This document shows, in pieces, positions 1 to 13,079 of a stretch of 64,000 bases of DNA. The notes under the pieces were generated by a model that was not told the DNA's origin, did no database searches, and saw only the letters and a program-made list of their open reading frames with translations. A program made the translations under genes and the position numbers. The DNA is from Undaria pinnatifida (lineage: Eukaryota > Sar > Phaeophyceae > Laminariales > Alariaceae), in the NCBI GenBank assembly GCA_012845835.1, contig JABAKD010000014.1, positions 6,855,396 to 6,919,395 of the forward strand, written 5' to 3'. The stretch's first letter is position 1. The number at the start of each line of letters is the position of its first letter.

Positions 1-3000
1 TTCTCGGAACTATCTTTTGAACAATTCGTTACTTTGATAGGCGGAACTACCAATGTGACCGGGGCGTCTTCTACTACTTCTGCTACCCTTGACAATACAA
101 CCTGGGAGTCACCCCTTTGCGACGAGAAGGTGACAGACCGGACGATAACAGGTTCCTCCTCCTCCTCTTCTCTCTCGCTCTTCTCAGCGTTGGAACTGTT
201 GTCGTCGCAGTCTCGGCCGGGCATACCGTGGGGGAGGAAGACGTCTCGTACGCCAGCCCTGCTTTCAAGGGGAGAGAGAGGGACGGCCGAGAGGGACGGA
301 GAGGGAGGGAGGGGGCAAAGGGAACTGGGGAGACGGGGGCGGGGGAGGAGGGGGGGAGGGGAGGGAAGAGGGATTAGAAACGTTAAGCAAAACGAAAAAC
401 GAAAACGAAAGAGGGTTCCATTAAAAAACAATGCGAGAAAACTAGCAGTGACGTCGACTAGCCATGTTCGCGAACAGTTTTTGTTTTTTGGGGTGGAAGG
501 CGCAGAAAAAATAAATAAAGGTTCGCTTGAAATTGAGAATACGAGAGAACTATGTATGAAAAATTGTTCCTCCAAAGCGGAATACGAGAAACTGAAAGCG
601 ACTATTGGCTAGCCATGTTCCAAACAGAGGGGAGGGGGTCAATACAGTAACAAACAGAAAAATGGGTGGTAGCTTGCAAAAGGAAATACGGGAAAACCAA
701 AAAAATAGTTAATATCGATATCGATTATCCGTGCTTGACAAGACGTGGAGAGGGTAAAAAACAGTAATTATGTAAAAATGTAGCAGTGCCACACACACTG
801 ACGTTTTTCGATTCAACCTATTAACGTCGATCGAGCGTTTCTCATACGAAACATTTACCGCGTTGGAAGGAATGGGGGGGGGTCAGTCTCGAGCAAATCA
901 AAAGTGCAAAAGAAAAACTACAGACTAAGACGGAATATTGCTGCGGTAGTCGATTTTTGCAGTATCAAAGTATAGCATGGTATTGTCGTGCTGGCCGTCC
1001 AACAATGATTGTCATAAACAGCTATTGCACAGAAAGAACAAACCCGTCCGGCGGAACAGATAGTCTATTTGTGCGTTTTTTGTATAATATACTAGATTGA
1101 CTGTGTGTTACTTTTCATTCGCTACAGCAGCCAGGAAGGTATAACTCGATTATACGAGGTACCCCGCAAGATTTCTTCATTCGCACTTACTTTCACTTAT
1201 CACGAATACCGCATATTGGTTGTGCTAATAATGGCCACAACTCATCGCGCTGTACGTACAACGCATGAAAGACAAGAAATGCTGCATAATACTTACCCTC
1301 TCCCTGCGACCGATGCTTCAAACATTCCCATGGGGCCACGCTGCTGGTCGACGATGTCCATGTCATCAAGGTCAACATCACGGCCATCATCATCATCATC
1401 TGCTGTCACAGGACCTGAATAATAAGAATAAAGAGGGGAGGGGGAAAACAGGAAGGGGGGAGGGAGGAGAGGGGGAAGGGCAGGAATGGGGGGAGCAGAA
1501 AGGAGGGAGGGGAGGGGGGTGATGGGAGGTATCAACTTTGGAGGGAAAGCGCTGAAGTTTCTATCATATACTCAGCAATGGAACAACTGTGGAGTAAACA
1601 ATACCAGGTGCCAAGTACACGGTTGACGGTACTCGCCAAACATCAAACCCATATCGATGTCGCTTGTGGAAATACTTCATCATCTATGTGTACCGGCGGC
1701 AATGAGCATGACCTGGGACGGGTACAGGACTAAAGCTAACATTAGTTCAAGAGGTTCAAAACGAAATCCAGTGAACACAACAAAGAAAAAGACAAAACGA
1801 CACACCATACCAGGCCCCCAGAGGTAATAATTGATTGGAAAAAATGCAGGACGATGATTACACGACGAAAGGATGAATTAGTTTTGTGTAATAAAAAAGG
1901 ACGTTTTGTGGATCAATTTTACTATGGTTGTTTTTGGGATCAATATTTACTATGGTTATAAAGTAACCCCCTGAAAAACACTTTTTGGATATTTCCACTC
2001 GGCTTTAGGCTACCGCCCCTGTTCAGGGAAAAAATGATATTTATTTCACTTGATTCTAGAGTACCCCCCCGTCAAGGAAAATACATCTGCGGAGTACCAA
2101 ATTGTTTTCATGTAATGCACGCTGATGTACGCACGCAAAATCCACGTTCCGCAAAACAATTAACCTGTGTACGGCCAGACGCAACAACACTAGTTCAAAA
2201 TATCAAACTCCAAGAGCCAAATATTACGACACACACCGCGCAAACACCACCACACTTCAGCCAGCATCCCACCGATGATAAATCACTCACCCGCTCGGCA
2301 CGATGGCTTTTCGACCACCAACCCTGCACAACTGTTACGGATGCCGAAGACCATGTCCATGCCGCCGCCACCGCCACCGCCATCATCCTCCGTCACAGCG
2401 CCCGGAGTGCAGGGAACCTCGAAGGACATCTCCTCCCCCTCCTCCTCCGCGGCGGCGCTACAGATCTCGCTGGCGAGGTCGTGGGTGCGCGTGCTGAAGT
2501 CGATGCAGTATCTTGCTGATACACCGCCGCTGATGCTGACGCCGATGCTGGCGTCGTGGATGCTGATGCTGACGGTGTGGACGATGATGCTGACGGCGAT
2601 GGCGTGCTGTCAAGTTCCACGACGCCACAAGCACTCGGCGTTGGCGGCGTGCTGCCAAGGTCCTCCACGGTCTTAGCACTCCACGGCACCCTAGCCAACT
2701 CTTCGCACAGGTCCTCAATGGCGAAGTCGAGCGAGATGCACTCATCATCGAAGTCCTCCTGGTATTCCTTGCGGATCTTGGCGAGCTTAACGATGGCGGG
2801 GGCAGCCGCAGTCTGCATAATGCCTCCATCCTCGAAAGGATCGCCGCCCGCCAGATAGGACTCAATCACCACGCCGCAAATTGCTTTGGCCCCCCACTTG
2901 AACACCTTGAGGCCTACCTCAGGCTTGTTTGGCGGGCAGAGGCCTACAGCGGTCGGGAGGTGGGGAGGCATTCGGTCGGGGTAAGCTCTGGTGGAGGCCC

Positions 3001-4760
3001 GGCCGGCTCGAGTTCGACCGTGGCGGAGGAGAGGTCGACGAACTCGAAGGAAACCGCGCTGGTGTATTTTGGTTCTTCAAAATCGCTCGCGTCGTCGATT
3101 ACATGGTAGTACTCGACTTCGTCAACGTCGCTCGAGGAATCGAACTCGTTCGAGTGTCGCGTAGTCGGGTTCGTAAACGTCGCTCGAGCCATCGAAGCCG
3201 TTCGAGTTGTCGTAGTAGTCGGATTCGTAAACGTCGCTCGAGCCATCGAAGTCGCTGTCATCATCATCATCATCTCGAGAAAATCCGCAGACACCACCAT
3301 CATCACCGTCAAGAGCTTCATCATCGCCATCGTAGGAGTCGGAGGAGATGTCGGAAGCGCACTCGTCAAGATCATCATCGCCATCGTCGCAACAAGAGTC
3401 AGCGGAGATGTCAGGAGCCCCACCCTCCCAGCCCTCACCATCATCGCAAGAAGACCCAGCGGAGGTTTCAGAAGCACCACCATCGCCAAGATCATCAACG
3501 CAAAACGAGTCGTCAGAGATATCGGACGCACGCTCGCCCAACTGCTGCCATCATCGAAGGAGGCGTGGTCGGGCTCGAGATCACCATGGCCGTTGGACTC
3601 GTAGTCGCTTATGGTACACTCATGGTTGATGGAGTCGTCGCTGATGGTGGTCTCGTGTCGTCGTTGTCGCTCGAGGTGTCGGATGCGTCGCTGATGGTGC
3701 TCTCGTGGTCGTCGTTGTCGCTCGAGGTGTCGGATGCGTCCGTGTAGTGTACATCCTCAGCTTCGACAGTGCAGCACTCGTCGTCGCTGATGATGCTTTC
3801 GGCATGGTAGCCGTCGCCGATGGTGCTCTCGTTGTCGCCGTCAACACCGATGACGTTCTCGTCGTGAGAATCGTGACTGATGGTGCTCTCGTCGTCCGAG
3901 TCGTCGTTGGAGATGTCGGATACGCCCGAGTACGAGCAGCGCCTGCGGTATGGGTACGAGGGTCGCAGGTTGGAAGGGCCAAACAATTGATCAGATTCAT
4001 AGACGATGGATGCGAGGGCTCGCGCAGACTCTGCTACTAACTCGTTTGTTTGCAGCCGTCATGCTGTGGATTGCTTCCAACACTACGTGTACGTAGTACT
4101 TACAGAGAGGCATGCCACCTAGAGAACGAAAGAAGCCACGGGGGGCTGCGGCGCCAAGTGATCAGATCGTCTACCACACAGCAGTCTGGACTGAACGGCA
4201 TGCCGACGAACACAGCACCCACACATCTATTTTGCAAACTGCTCTTGAAATGCCCCAACTGCCAATGTCGCTGTCATGACAGAACACAGAACAGCACAGC
4301 AGGGCTGCCAATCGTCTTGCCTGTACTTTTGCAGGTCAGATGATGAGCCCTCGAACTCCTCTGGTGCAGTGCTGCTGATGCTGGTGCTGCTGGTGCAGCC
4401 GGCAGGGGCGAGCTCGGCTTGGGTTGCTACCGAAGTGTCGCTCTGCTGTTGTTGGGTAGTCTCGGCGGGTTGCTGCAGCCCGGCTTTGAAAACAAACAGA
4501 AAAGGTCTAGCCTCGCCGATGAAGGCAGCGCTGCTAGTTGCGGATGATGAACCCTCGGACTCCTCTGACGCTGTGCTGCTTGTGCCGGTGCTGCCGATGC
4601 AGCTGGCAGGAGCGAGCTCGGCTTGGGTCGCCTCTGAAGTGTCGCTCTGCTGGAGTTGGGTAGTCTGTTCGGGTTGCTGTATCCCGGCCTTGAAAACAAA
4701 CAGAAAAGGTCTAGCCTCGCTGATGAAGGCAGCGTTGCTAGTTGCGGATGTCGACGTCAT
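1..4760 (-). pseudogene. Copy A of the five-exon acidic-repeat gene, frameshifted
   Basis: All five exons can be placed by comparison with copy B: exon 1 at 4760-4327, exon 2 at 4270-4104, exon 3 at 4034-2291, exon 4 at 1414-1297, and exon 5 from 258 leftwards off the window. Splice sites are kept. Coding is broken by compensating +2/-2 shifts inside exon 2, a 2-base loss in exon 4, a 1-base loss in exon 5, and several shifts in exon 3, near 2465, 2970, 3155, 3540 and 3610. A 48-base piece of exon 3 is also duplicated near 3640-3740. Exon 1 is still open and holds two 68-codon repeats. The unit is therefore probably a decayed gene, although single-base errors in a gapped assembly could add false shifts. 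Confidence 0.7.
4341..4748 (-). repeat. Coding minisatellite in exon 1, two 204-base units (copy A)
   Basis: Two consecutive 68-codon units (4748-4545 and 4544-4341) each contain the hydrophobic stretch EARPFLFVFKAG, a Gln run and the block SDTS-ATQAELAPA. The first base after the array is the start of the short SDLQ end of exon 1. Confidence 0.85.
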
Positions 4761-5047
4761 TGCCGCGGCGCGAAAGGAAGAATCGCAGAACAACCGGGGG
4801 ACGTCAAGTAGTAGAGCGCGTGCGAAAATCTCTAAAGCCTTCTCCTTTGCCAGGTGGATTGGCACGGGGTATCGATCGAGTTGTGGTCACGTAGAACGCG
4901 CGAGCTGGTGCCCACGTGATCAGGACCCACATGGTTTCCACGGCCAAAACGCCAAAACGTTGGAACTCCTCGTTTCTCTCGCAGATGTTCCCGCTCACCC
5001 ATCATTTTTGCTTTTGGGCCAATCACATTGCTGGGTTTTGTAGAAAA

Positions 5048-5071
5048 TATATATAGCTTCGCGCCCATTGG
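5048..5071 (-). promoter_or_regulatory. CCAAT box and TATA element upstream of copy A
   Basis: On the minus strand a CCAAT motif (5071-5067) is followed after 11 bases by TATATATA (5055-5048). In copies B and C the same place reads TATAAATA. It lies about 290 bases upstream of the first in-frame ATG of exon 1 (4760). Confidence 0.5.
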
Positions 5072-5678
5072 TTTGTCGCAGATCGTGAATTCGACAACAT
5101 TAACATTTTTGAGAAAAAAATGCAAACAAAACAACAAAACAGCAGCAGGGGCAACGCACATATTGGCGCATACAACACACATACATCTAGACACGTGCAT
5201 GGTATATGGTAGGGAGTCATATCGTCGCTTTTCAATACTGTAACTGGTATGTTAGGAGCATTTCATGACGTTATATTGCGAAGAGTCTAACGTAAAGCCA
5301 TACTGTATTTGGTATGTTAGAGACGTATCCTGGCGCTTTATGGGTGACTTGCCTTCTCAATAGCCCCCAGTTACTTTTACCATCGAACTTCGAAGCACGA
5401 CAGACGGCACATGCATGCGCCTGGCCCATCTGATACAAGGTAGAGTGGCGTGCGTCCTCGCTAGTTAGTGCTGTGTTGCCCAGGAAGCATGAACCGCGCT
5501 AAAGGGGGAGCCCAAACTATCCCGGGGTAGTGCGCGACGCTATACTGTGTAGGACGAGGTCGTGGCAATCGATTTCCACCACACTAAACTAGGGGCAAAC
5601 GCTACTAGTAATATGGTCCTGGGGTCCTGGTAGATGGCACCGCACGCACACAGGTCACGATGTAGTGTAGTATCGTGT
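5072..5678. other. Upstream intergenic region of copy A with a MITE-like block
   Basis: No gene is seen. The right half (about 5490-5645) is a diverged copy of the GCACTAAA / CTATCCCGG / GTAGTGCG / TGTAGGACGAGGTC block that also occurs at 13610-13770. Confidence 0.6.
5490..5645. repeat. MITE-like short element, variant 1 (unit A)
   Basis: The order of motifs CGCTAAAG, CTATCCCGGGGTAGTGCG, TGTAGGACGAGGTC, CCACACTAAACTAGG matches the element at 13610-13770 with many substitutions. GTGCG and CGCAC / GCGCT edges occur in both orientations. Function is unknown. It is also present at about 20016-20160 and 41746-41890. Confidence 0.5.
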
Positions 5679-6178
5679 NNNNNNNNNNNNNNNNNNNNNN
5701 NNNNNNNNNNNNNNNNNNNNNNNNNNNNNNNNNNNNNNNNNNNNNNNNNNNNNNNNNNNNNNNNNNNNNNNNNNNNNNNNNNNNNNNNNNNNNNNNNNNN
5801 NNNNNNNNNNNNNNNNNNNNNNNNNNNNNNNNNNNNNNNNNNNNNNNNNNNNNNNNNNNNNNNNNNNNNNNNNNNNNNNNNNNNNNNNNNNNNNNNNNNN
5901 NNNNNNNNNNNNNNNNNNNNNNNNNNNNNNNNNNNNNNNNNNNNNNNNNNNNNNNNNNNNNNNNNNNNNNNNNNNNNNNNNNNNNNNNNNNNNNNNNNNN
6001 NNNNNNNNNNNNNNNNNNNNNNNNNNNNNNNNNNNNNNNNNNNNNNNNNNNNNNNNNNNNNNNNNNNNNNNNNNNNNNNNNNNNNNNNNNNNNNNNNNNN
6101 NNNNNNNNNNNNNNNNNNNNNNNNNNNNNNNNNNNNNNNNNNNNNNNNNNNNNNNNNNNNNNNNNNNNNNNNNNNNNN
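5679..6178. other. Assembly gap of exactly 500 N
   Basis: The run of N is exactly 500 long, a conventional placeholder size. Its left flank corresponds to unit B 20201 and its right flank to 27649, so about 7447 bases of unit sequence are expected here. Open reading frames made of X across it carry no information. Confidence 0.98.
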
Positions 6179-7402
6179 GGTTGCCACGTGATACATGGCC
6201 TTCTGTTAATACTGACTATTGTGATTTTACCTGGTATGCTAAACGAGGGGGGGGGGGGGGGTGAAGGAGAGGGAGAGAAAGCGAGAGGAGGAGGAGCGGG
6301 GAGAGGGAGAAAGACGGAGATGTAGGAAGGGAGGAGGCCCGTGCTATGCTAGAGGTACAGAACGTCTTGTTTCATGGCTGATGGGGCTCCTGAATTAGAC
6401 AAGCAAACTAGCCAATATCGCTGTAATACCGTTCGTGTTTTGCAACCTAGTTGGGTGTCGTTGTGTGTATAGGTATGTTGTAGTATCATGCGGTAACGCC
6501 TCTTCATCGGGTTAGGAATGCCATTTTCATTTTTTTCCCGAGTCAGGTTCTGGTGAGGTATGTAGCTCCTCTGCTGTATTGTACGTATCTGTAGTGACGC
6601 CCCTGATAAAAGGTAGGTGCACCTCTGTCGTTTCATGCCTCAGAGAGGGACAGAGACAGACAGAGACGGACAGAGACGGACAGGGCAGGAGGGAGGGAGG
6701 GGAGAGAGAAATATGGGAAAAGAGAAAGAGAGCAAGGGTGAAAGAAAGGCCAATGTAAAGACTCCTTTTATTGCCACTCGGTGTGGTTTTTCTTACCTAC
6801 TACTGATGTTTCCAAGTATATCTACAGCGGTATCGTGGGCACAGGCGATTTGGTGCCGACATGAGGTGGGACGACAAGGGCTGTGTGATGGTGTCCCATG
6901 TTGTCAGGTGTCAAACGAGCAAAAAACACAGGTGTGGTATACCTGTCCTGTTCTCCTCCTCGGTCCCCATGGCTTGGCTTTTATCGAGCGTATCGCATGC
7001 GATGACAATTGAACCAACGAGCAGTGGGTATACCGAACTCTCATGTGCGATGAACGGTTTATTGTGAAGGCAACACAAGCACGCTGCTCCAACTCGATAT
7101 TTACAGTCCCACTCGTACATACTACAAAAACTGACGGGGGCCACATTTGTTTTTTACAACGTTGAGCTTCCGTGCTTTTCGGTTTCAGAATATGCACCGC
7201 CACACCAAGGTACCATGGGATTGTATTGTTTGTTGCGCTGTGCCAACGAAATATTTGGCATGGACGCGTTTTTGAGCGAGTTATATTGATGAGAGCAAAT
7301 CGCGCGAGACGTCTATACACCATTCAAATAAAGTGAAAACGATGGCACCCCCCTTTTTTTCGTCTTTTTTTTCTTTGTTGTTTCTTGTCTTTATTGTCTC
7401 AC

Positions 7403-7690
7403 CTTTGCTTTTCAGTTTGTGGACAAGGTGTGCGTCACATTTGTCGTCACTTCTCCAACCCCCCCGGTACACGGCTTCATTTATTCTATCGCGCAGAGGC
7501 TTCAGCATTCCCACGCCGTAGCCTAGTGCACTGTTCGTTTTACGTCCGTGACGTCGTTTGGTAAAAGAAAACGGCTTATTGTCAAGACTGATGAAGACGA
7601 CACACATGCCGATCAAATAGCGCAGGGTATACACAGCGACCAAGCAGGCGAGAAGAAGTGCCCTTTTCTCGACGGCCTCGAGTAGTAGTA
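7403..7690 (-). CDS. Exon-like segment with a possible membrane helix (unrecognised)
   Basis: The minus strand is open for about 90 codons. It begins after an in-frame stop next to the trinucleotide microsatellite and contains a hydrophobic stretch (ALLLACLVAVYTLRYLIGMC), then a basic stretch, then DKCDAHLVHKLKSK. It ends at a good donor (AAAG|GTGAGA, intron from 7402). In unit B one extra base breaks the frame, but it keeps an AG before GCTACGG (CACTTAG against CACTAG), so that position may be an acceptor and the second half a separate exon. In the diverged unit D copy, 29 bases of the segment are missing. No start codon is clear. It could be a remnant or part of a spliced gene. Confidence 0.2.
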
Positions 7691-7715
7691 GTCGTTATTG
7701 TAAGTCTAGCATTAA

Positions 7716-7748
<33 letters not shown>

Positions 7749-7749
7749 A
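7683..7749. repeat. AGT/ACT trinucleotide microsatellite (unit A)
   Basis: Runs of AGT/TAG repeats are interrupted once by the segment around TTATTGTAAGTCTAG. The same locus is a few repeats shorter in unit B and longer and differently interrupted in unit D. Confidence 0.9.
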
Positions 7750-8437
7750 GTATGCGACACGTGCTACGACGGTTATAGTGCAACACTTTCTTTCTGAAGA
7801 GGCTGCTCAGGACTGATTTGATATACTACTCTTTACCTCACCCAAAAAAAACATTTGGAATTATCTAAGCTGAAAATGGAGCCCGATAACGAAACCATGG
7901 CCTAGGCGTAAAAATTATTCACAGAGTAAGAAACAAGATTGGCCCTCCACCGAATTTGAAATATGGAATCCCGTCATTCAGAAAAGAAAAAAATGCCAAA
8001 ATTGGCCACCTCCATCCTCGTCATGCTTAGCTCATGGATGCTGAAGATGATGCCGGCCCTGCGTTGAGTGTGGGATGCACCACCAATTAATCGACACGTA
8101 CGACAACACAGCGAGTGATAGTGTGAATTCGTGTTGGTTTTTTGGTCCAAAAGCGCGAGCGCGAAAACGTCTATAAACCCCTAAGTTCTAACCCGCGCCT
8201 CGATACTAGTGGGTAGCACTTTTCGGCCTACAGTCTAAACATTTTCCAAATGGCGGGGAACCTTGACTCAAAATCGTCGGAAACAAGCTGGTTGTGCTTT
8301 GTATTGGACGCATGGTACGGCAGAGGTATCAGTTTTCGTCTGAAATGAATGGTTTCTCAATGACGGGGCTCCTTATTAACACAAAATCGTCGGAAATAGG
8401 CCTTTTTTCTCATTACTCTCGTTAGTGTACCTTGGCC

Positions 8438-8644
8438 ATGGGACTTCTTCATCCGGTAGCCGTGTTATTTTACTCCAAATCAGTTTGTGGGGGAGGTTTT
8501 AAGCTAGCTCCCAAATTGAGGAATCTCAGAAGAAAAGTGGTGCACCTTTATCGTAGCACGTGTGCGTCATTGCAAGCCCACGGGGTTGTTGGTCAGATTG
8601 CACTTTCAGTTTTCGCTCACGGTTTCTTCTTCGAATGTTGTTAA
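8438..8644 (+). CDS. Small ORF of 68 codons, unit A (unrecognised)
   Basis: The ATG at 8438 lies in a CCATGG context and opens a frame starting MGLLHPVAVLFYSKSV, with a basic centre (KLRNLRRKVVHLYRS) and a hydrophobic end. The same frame is open in units B and D. Between A and B the visible change in it is silent (TGT to TGC). In D one change is silent, one replaces Tyr by Cys, and the last codons differ. No promoter, intron or known domain is seen. It may be a short gene or a chance frame in a young duplication. Confidence 0.25.
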   Translation: MGLLHPVAVLFYSKSVCGGGFKLAPKLRNLRRKVVHLYRSTCASLQAHGVVGQIALSVFAHGFFFECC

Positions 8645-11369
8645 TATTATTAGTCACACATTAAATAAGATATGAGCTCCTCTGAAGTGAATAGAGAAAA
8701 AACGTCGTGCATACGTCTACCGTATGATAGCATGTGTGTGCGTTCTGGCACGGTCAACAAGACGGCCAACCATATCACTTTTACAGCGAACAGTGCTCTC
8801 ACGCCAACACGCGTGCCGTACAACAATGCAACTTATTGGCATCACATATTAAGCCGTTAGACAAAATAATTTGGCGCTTCAGACGAAAAAATGTCGGAAG
8901 AATATGACTAGTTGTGGTTACAGCTTCGGCCACACCAAGCAGGCGGGGGCTATCGGGGTGTCCGCACAGCACTGCAAGGACCTGGGTACCATGTGCTACC
9001 TCCGATATGTGCAAAGCATGGTGATACGCGTGCTGTTGCTCGCTCTTACTACAGTAGTAGGCTCTCTGAAAAGACCGCCTTATGATTCGGTTTTGTTTTT
9101 TTTTGGGGGGGGAGTCGTTGTACGTGGGTCCCAAAAAAAAAAAGGATAAAAGGAACGATGTATAACAAAGTTGCTCGAGCTGTACCCTGTTTTGCGTCGT
9201 GCCTTCTGTGTCTCGCAATCGGTACACACGTGCGCACGACGCCACCAGCAATAGATACCGCTCCCCACTTTCCACAGCCGGCGGGGCGGGAGCGGGATGC
9301 CGCAGGGGAGGGAAAGGGTGTCTTCCCTTCTTCCGCCCGGTACATGCCTTTCCGTGTTTATACACCACATGCTAGACATATGGCGTGAATACAAGGACCG
9401 GTGGGTGGGTCGGGGTTGGGATTGGGTGGAGGCGTGGGGGGGGAGGGGTTGGTTTTGGGGGGGGGTGAGGGTTGACGCGGGCAGGGGGAGAGCCTACTAG
9501 CAACTCACAGGTTGCAGCCACATTTTGGTCATCTGTAGCTGAAAGAGCCGAGACAGACACACCGCCAAACCCTAACCCCACACACTATTGCACCTCTATC
9601 CCTAACCCCCAATCATTTCCTCAGTTAGACGGCTTCATAGGGCACAGCTGCAGATCGGTGTTGCGTTTACCGTGCACTCTGCCGTGCGTTCCTGCTTTCG
9701 TAGGCTAGCTTTGATATATACGGAGTACATACTATAGTCTATATATAGTCTATATCGCACGTCCGAGATTTCCCAATGCTTAGGAGTGGGAAAAAAAACA
9801 TGGCATTTCGTGTATGTGCGCGCCGAACGAATCTATAGGGCAATGAATCCTTCGCGCTGCGATATGTGTCATAAAAAACAAGGCGAACTCCAAGCAGAGC
9901 TAGCTGTCGAAGAGCTACGCAACACAAGAAAATCATTTCAAGCACTTCGTCATAGGACGTGCAGTAGTACCTGGTGCGGTCGAGGCTACGGCTAAGGGGA
10001 GCATTGTAAGAGAAACAGCGGTTGAACGGCAGAGCGAGAGGTCATATTATCTTGACACACTGAATTGCACCCACGTTTAAACTACTTGGAAATATTGTGG
10101 GGTCATTCTTACACTTGGTCAAGTAGTAAATGTGTAACAGAGTTGTGACAGTCAAGTCAAGCGAGGTATATTCCATGGCGGCACACCCCTCGCTTTGACC
10201 TTAGCCCCCCCTAAAAGCGTACTGCAGCCTACGTTAATTCTGGTGTTGTTTACCATTCATTGTTCCCGGACTGTAATAATGATGCGTGAAGTATCTCGGT
10301 CCACGAGCTAGTGAGTGCGTGTTGACCACGATAAAAGGGACAAAAAACGAAACAAGAAATACGGCACTAGTATAGAGAAAATTACACATTATTATATGTT
10401 AGACGCGCGCAAAGGAGGACAAAGTAAATATGTTCGAAACCCATTGAGAAGTTTTACAGTAAAAAATAGATAATACAAGCCGGTTCAAGCAAAAAAACTC
10501 GAATTCTCTCCCTCACGAATGCCGCTCGCAATATCTAGTCAAAGAGTGGATATTTGGTATCATACTGACTCCAATGACCAATGGAAGAGGGTGACATGGC
10601 CAGTTTTGTTTTTACGGCCTCGGGCTGCCTCTAGGAGCGAAACTCGTATCGACCAATCAATGCGGGCCTTCATTTTTTTTTTGATACCTGGTAATATTCA
10701 GGTTTTTCGCGAGCGGCAGGCGAGAAAAAAATCGCACCGCATTTAGCACGAACCGGTTCGAGGTACACTCCAAGGCATGTCTGTAGGGTTTTTCGCGCAC
10801 AAAATCGAAGATCTGACCTGATTGTGTTCAACATTAAGCAAAATCTAGCGAAAAAACTGGATCATACACCAAAACCAAGTAATTTGAAGGAAATAACGTG
10901 TCTTATTCATTTTTACGCACAAAAGTCCAAACGTCCACGCCGTATTTTAGAGAGATACTCTGAAGTTTGGCACACGTGTTCTACGTGCCCATTCCGAGGT
11001 CTGACCTTCGGGGTTTTTCTCTTCTTTTTTTAAGCCGAAAGTATTTGGGCTAAGGTGGTCCACATTTTTCGAAAATATTTACTAGCGAAAAATCAGGCAA
11101 CGAAAAAGACATCGGGTGAGGTCGTTACAAGGGCACAGAAGACATGGCGAAAATTCACGGCCTGAATCGAAAAAACGGCGTGGACATTCGCCAGGGAATA
11201 CATTTGGGGCTTTTAACGTGAACCAGGCTGTAGGGACTTGGCATAAAAGGGGCTAAATGATCAACTAGTTGGATTTTAAAAGACCATATACGATTAACAA
11301 TATAGCAAGGTTGTCTTCGATGGGGCATACTGACTGGTACCAAGAGTGTTTATGTGGGGCATAGCGACT

Positions 11370-11690
11370 TACCGAAGTCGGACTTTAGCAGTGCCGAACT
11401 TACCGTCGTGTTGGGTACACCGGTATTGGAGGACTTACCGAACTTGCCGATGTGTCGGGTACCGATATCGAGTTTATACCGAAGTTGCCGAAGTGTCGGG
11501 TACACGTATCGATCCCGTACCAAACAAATACCCGTACCCCCGGCATTGTGGCCGAGAGTATTCCGGTACCTGGGGTACGGGTATCGAAACCGTACCGCAA
11601 TAACCGAAAGTGACGGGTACCGGTACCTAACGAGTTCGTACCGACCTTACCGGGTGTCGGGTACCGCTATCGAGGGCGGACGGTTCCCAC
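11370..11690. repeat. Degenerate palindromic minisatellite rich in GGTACC/CGGTA (unit A)
   Basis: About ten degenerate repeats of a motif like CCGAAGTGTCGGGTACCG are arranged head to tail, and many contain the palindrome GGTACC or the reverse motif CCGTACC. The block is repeated in unit B. The open frames across it on both strands are by-products of its composition. Confidence 0.7.
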
Positions 11691-12995
11691 GATAACATCC
11701 AACTACAAACGCGAAAAAATGCATTTCGTACTATACACAAAAGGCGAAACAGGCAATTGTTAATGGAGATAATTGGCATCGATATTTGAGTTTTGACATT
11801 GTCGGCGGGTAAAATGAAACAATTATCAAAATTTCAGCTTAGTGGGGGCGAAATGGTTAAAACACAACAATTGCAACTCCAAATACGGCACGTTTCCTAT
11901 GCACAATTCATCCACCAAACTCGTGCACAGCTTCTCACAACAGTATTTATTTGAAGAAATGCAATTAGATACCACTAACCGCCCATATACCTGCCCCGTT
12001 ATGGGCTCTGCGCTTCGAACGCCCCACTGGAAAAAAAGCCTTCTATAATCTCGTATGCCAACAACAACAGCACCAACAAAAAGCATCAATACCAGTCAGT
12101 CTCCTCCTCATATCATACTGCCCCTCTTGTATCCTTGTCGTGTTTTTGATCGCGTTCAGCTCGGCCTGAGGAAGGTTAAGGATAACGAAACCCTCCCTGG
12201 CTTCTCCAACCGGGGCCACGTGGAGGCATCGATCTTTCCCGGTCACCACAACCTTTCCGATCGGAATGGAAGCGGGACAAATGCCGTCACCTCTAGAAGA
12301 CACGCGTCCGTGCCTCCGTTAGCGATGATATCCATTCGTCTCTACCTACCTACCAAACAAATTACACAATGCCCTACTTTACCCTCCACTCCCCGAAGAA
12401 AACACTCGTCCATGCTCTCTTAGGAAAAAGAAACTGCCATTCGCATTTACCCACGCACAAACACTTACCCTGCCTTAGCCCCCCCCATAAAAAACATCGC
12501 TCATTTCTACGTACGTACGAAAACCTTTCCCTACCTTACCCCCCAAGAATCTCGTTTGTATCTGTAGTACCTACGTACAAAACCATTAGACTATAGAAAA
12601 AACTTACCCGTGTATTACACCACAAGTACTAACAACCCTGATAAAACCATCCGCCATGTACATGCTACAGCAGTATAGTAGAAAGTGCAATGGTAAAAAA
12701 TATATATAGTCTATACCCTGGTATTGGATTTTGCTTTTAACCACCTACAGTAGTACACAAGTAAGTACCCTATTGCTACTTTAATAAGTAACCAAACCGG
12801 TACACTACTACTACCTATAAAACAATAATTAATGAGAGGATATTAATACATCAAAGGTTCAGATAATTATTGGTACGTATGTCAATTGGTTATACGTGAC
12901 AGGTAGCATAATACAATGTCATTTTATTTTATGTTAGGTTTGATTTATGAATCTCACTACAGGCGGGCGATCGATCTAGTGCGCAGCTTGCAAAG

Positions 12996-13079
12996 ATGAG
13001 TATCGACCCTAAAGTCGTCGAACACACAGCTGACGCCGTGTCAATATTTTTGTTAAAAGTACCTACCCACCCCCTCTAG
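12996..13079 (+). CDS. Short ORF starting MSIDPK, member of a dispersed peptide family (unit A)
   Basis: Twenty-seven codons begin MSIDPKVVEHTADAVSIFLL. The start lies in the context CAGCTTGCAAAGATG, and the same upstream string precedes two related ORFs in the window, at 22717 and 59744. The shared N-terminal pattern is M-S/I-I/F-D-(P)K-x-V/F-E/D-x-TA-D/G-V. The frame after the hydrophobic part is not conserved between units A and B because of a 1-base indel. This could be a first exon or a repeat-encoded fragment. Confidence 0.3.
   Translation: MSIDPKVVEHTADAVSIFLLKVPTHPL

Noticed and set aside
5540-6325. Open frames made largely of X
   Set aside because: They are artefacts of the 500-N gap.
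6349-6636. Minus-strand 95-codon frame with a true ATG, identical in unit B
   Set aside because: The diverged unit C/D copy has an in-frame stop shortly after the start, and no other support was found.
8799-9368. Overlapping open frames of 170-190 codons on both strands (also 30278-30868)
   Set aside because: Both strands are open, A and B differ by homopolymer frameshifts, and neither frame has a convincing start, domain or splice pattern.
9568-9612. Telomere-like CCCTAACCC strings (also near 27619)
   Set aside because: Only isolated copies occur, not a tandem array, and unit sequence flanks them on both sides.
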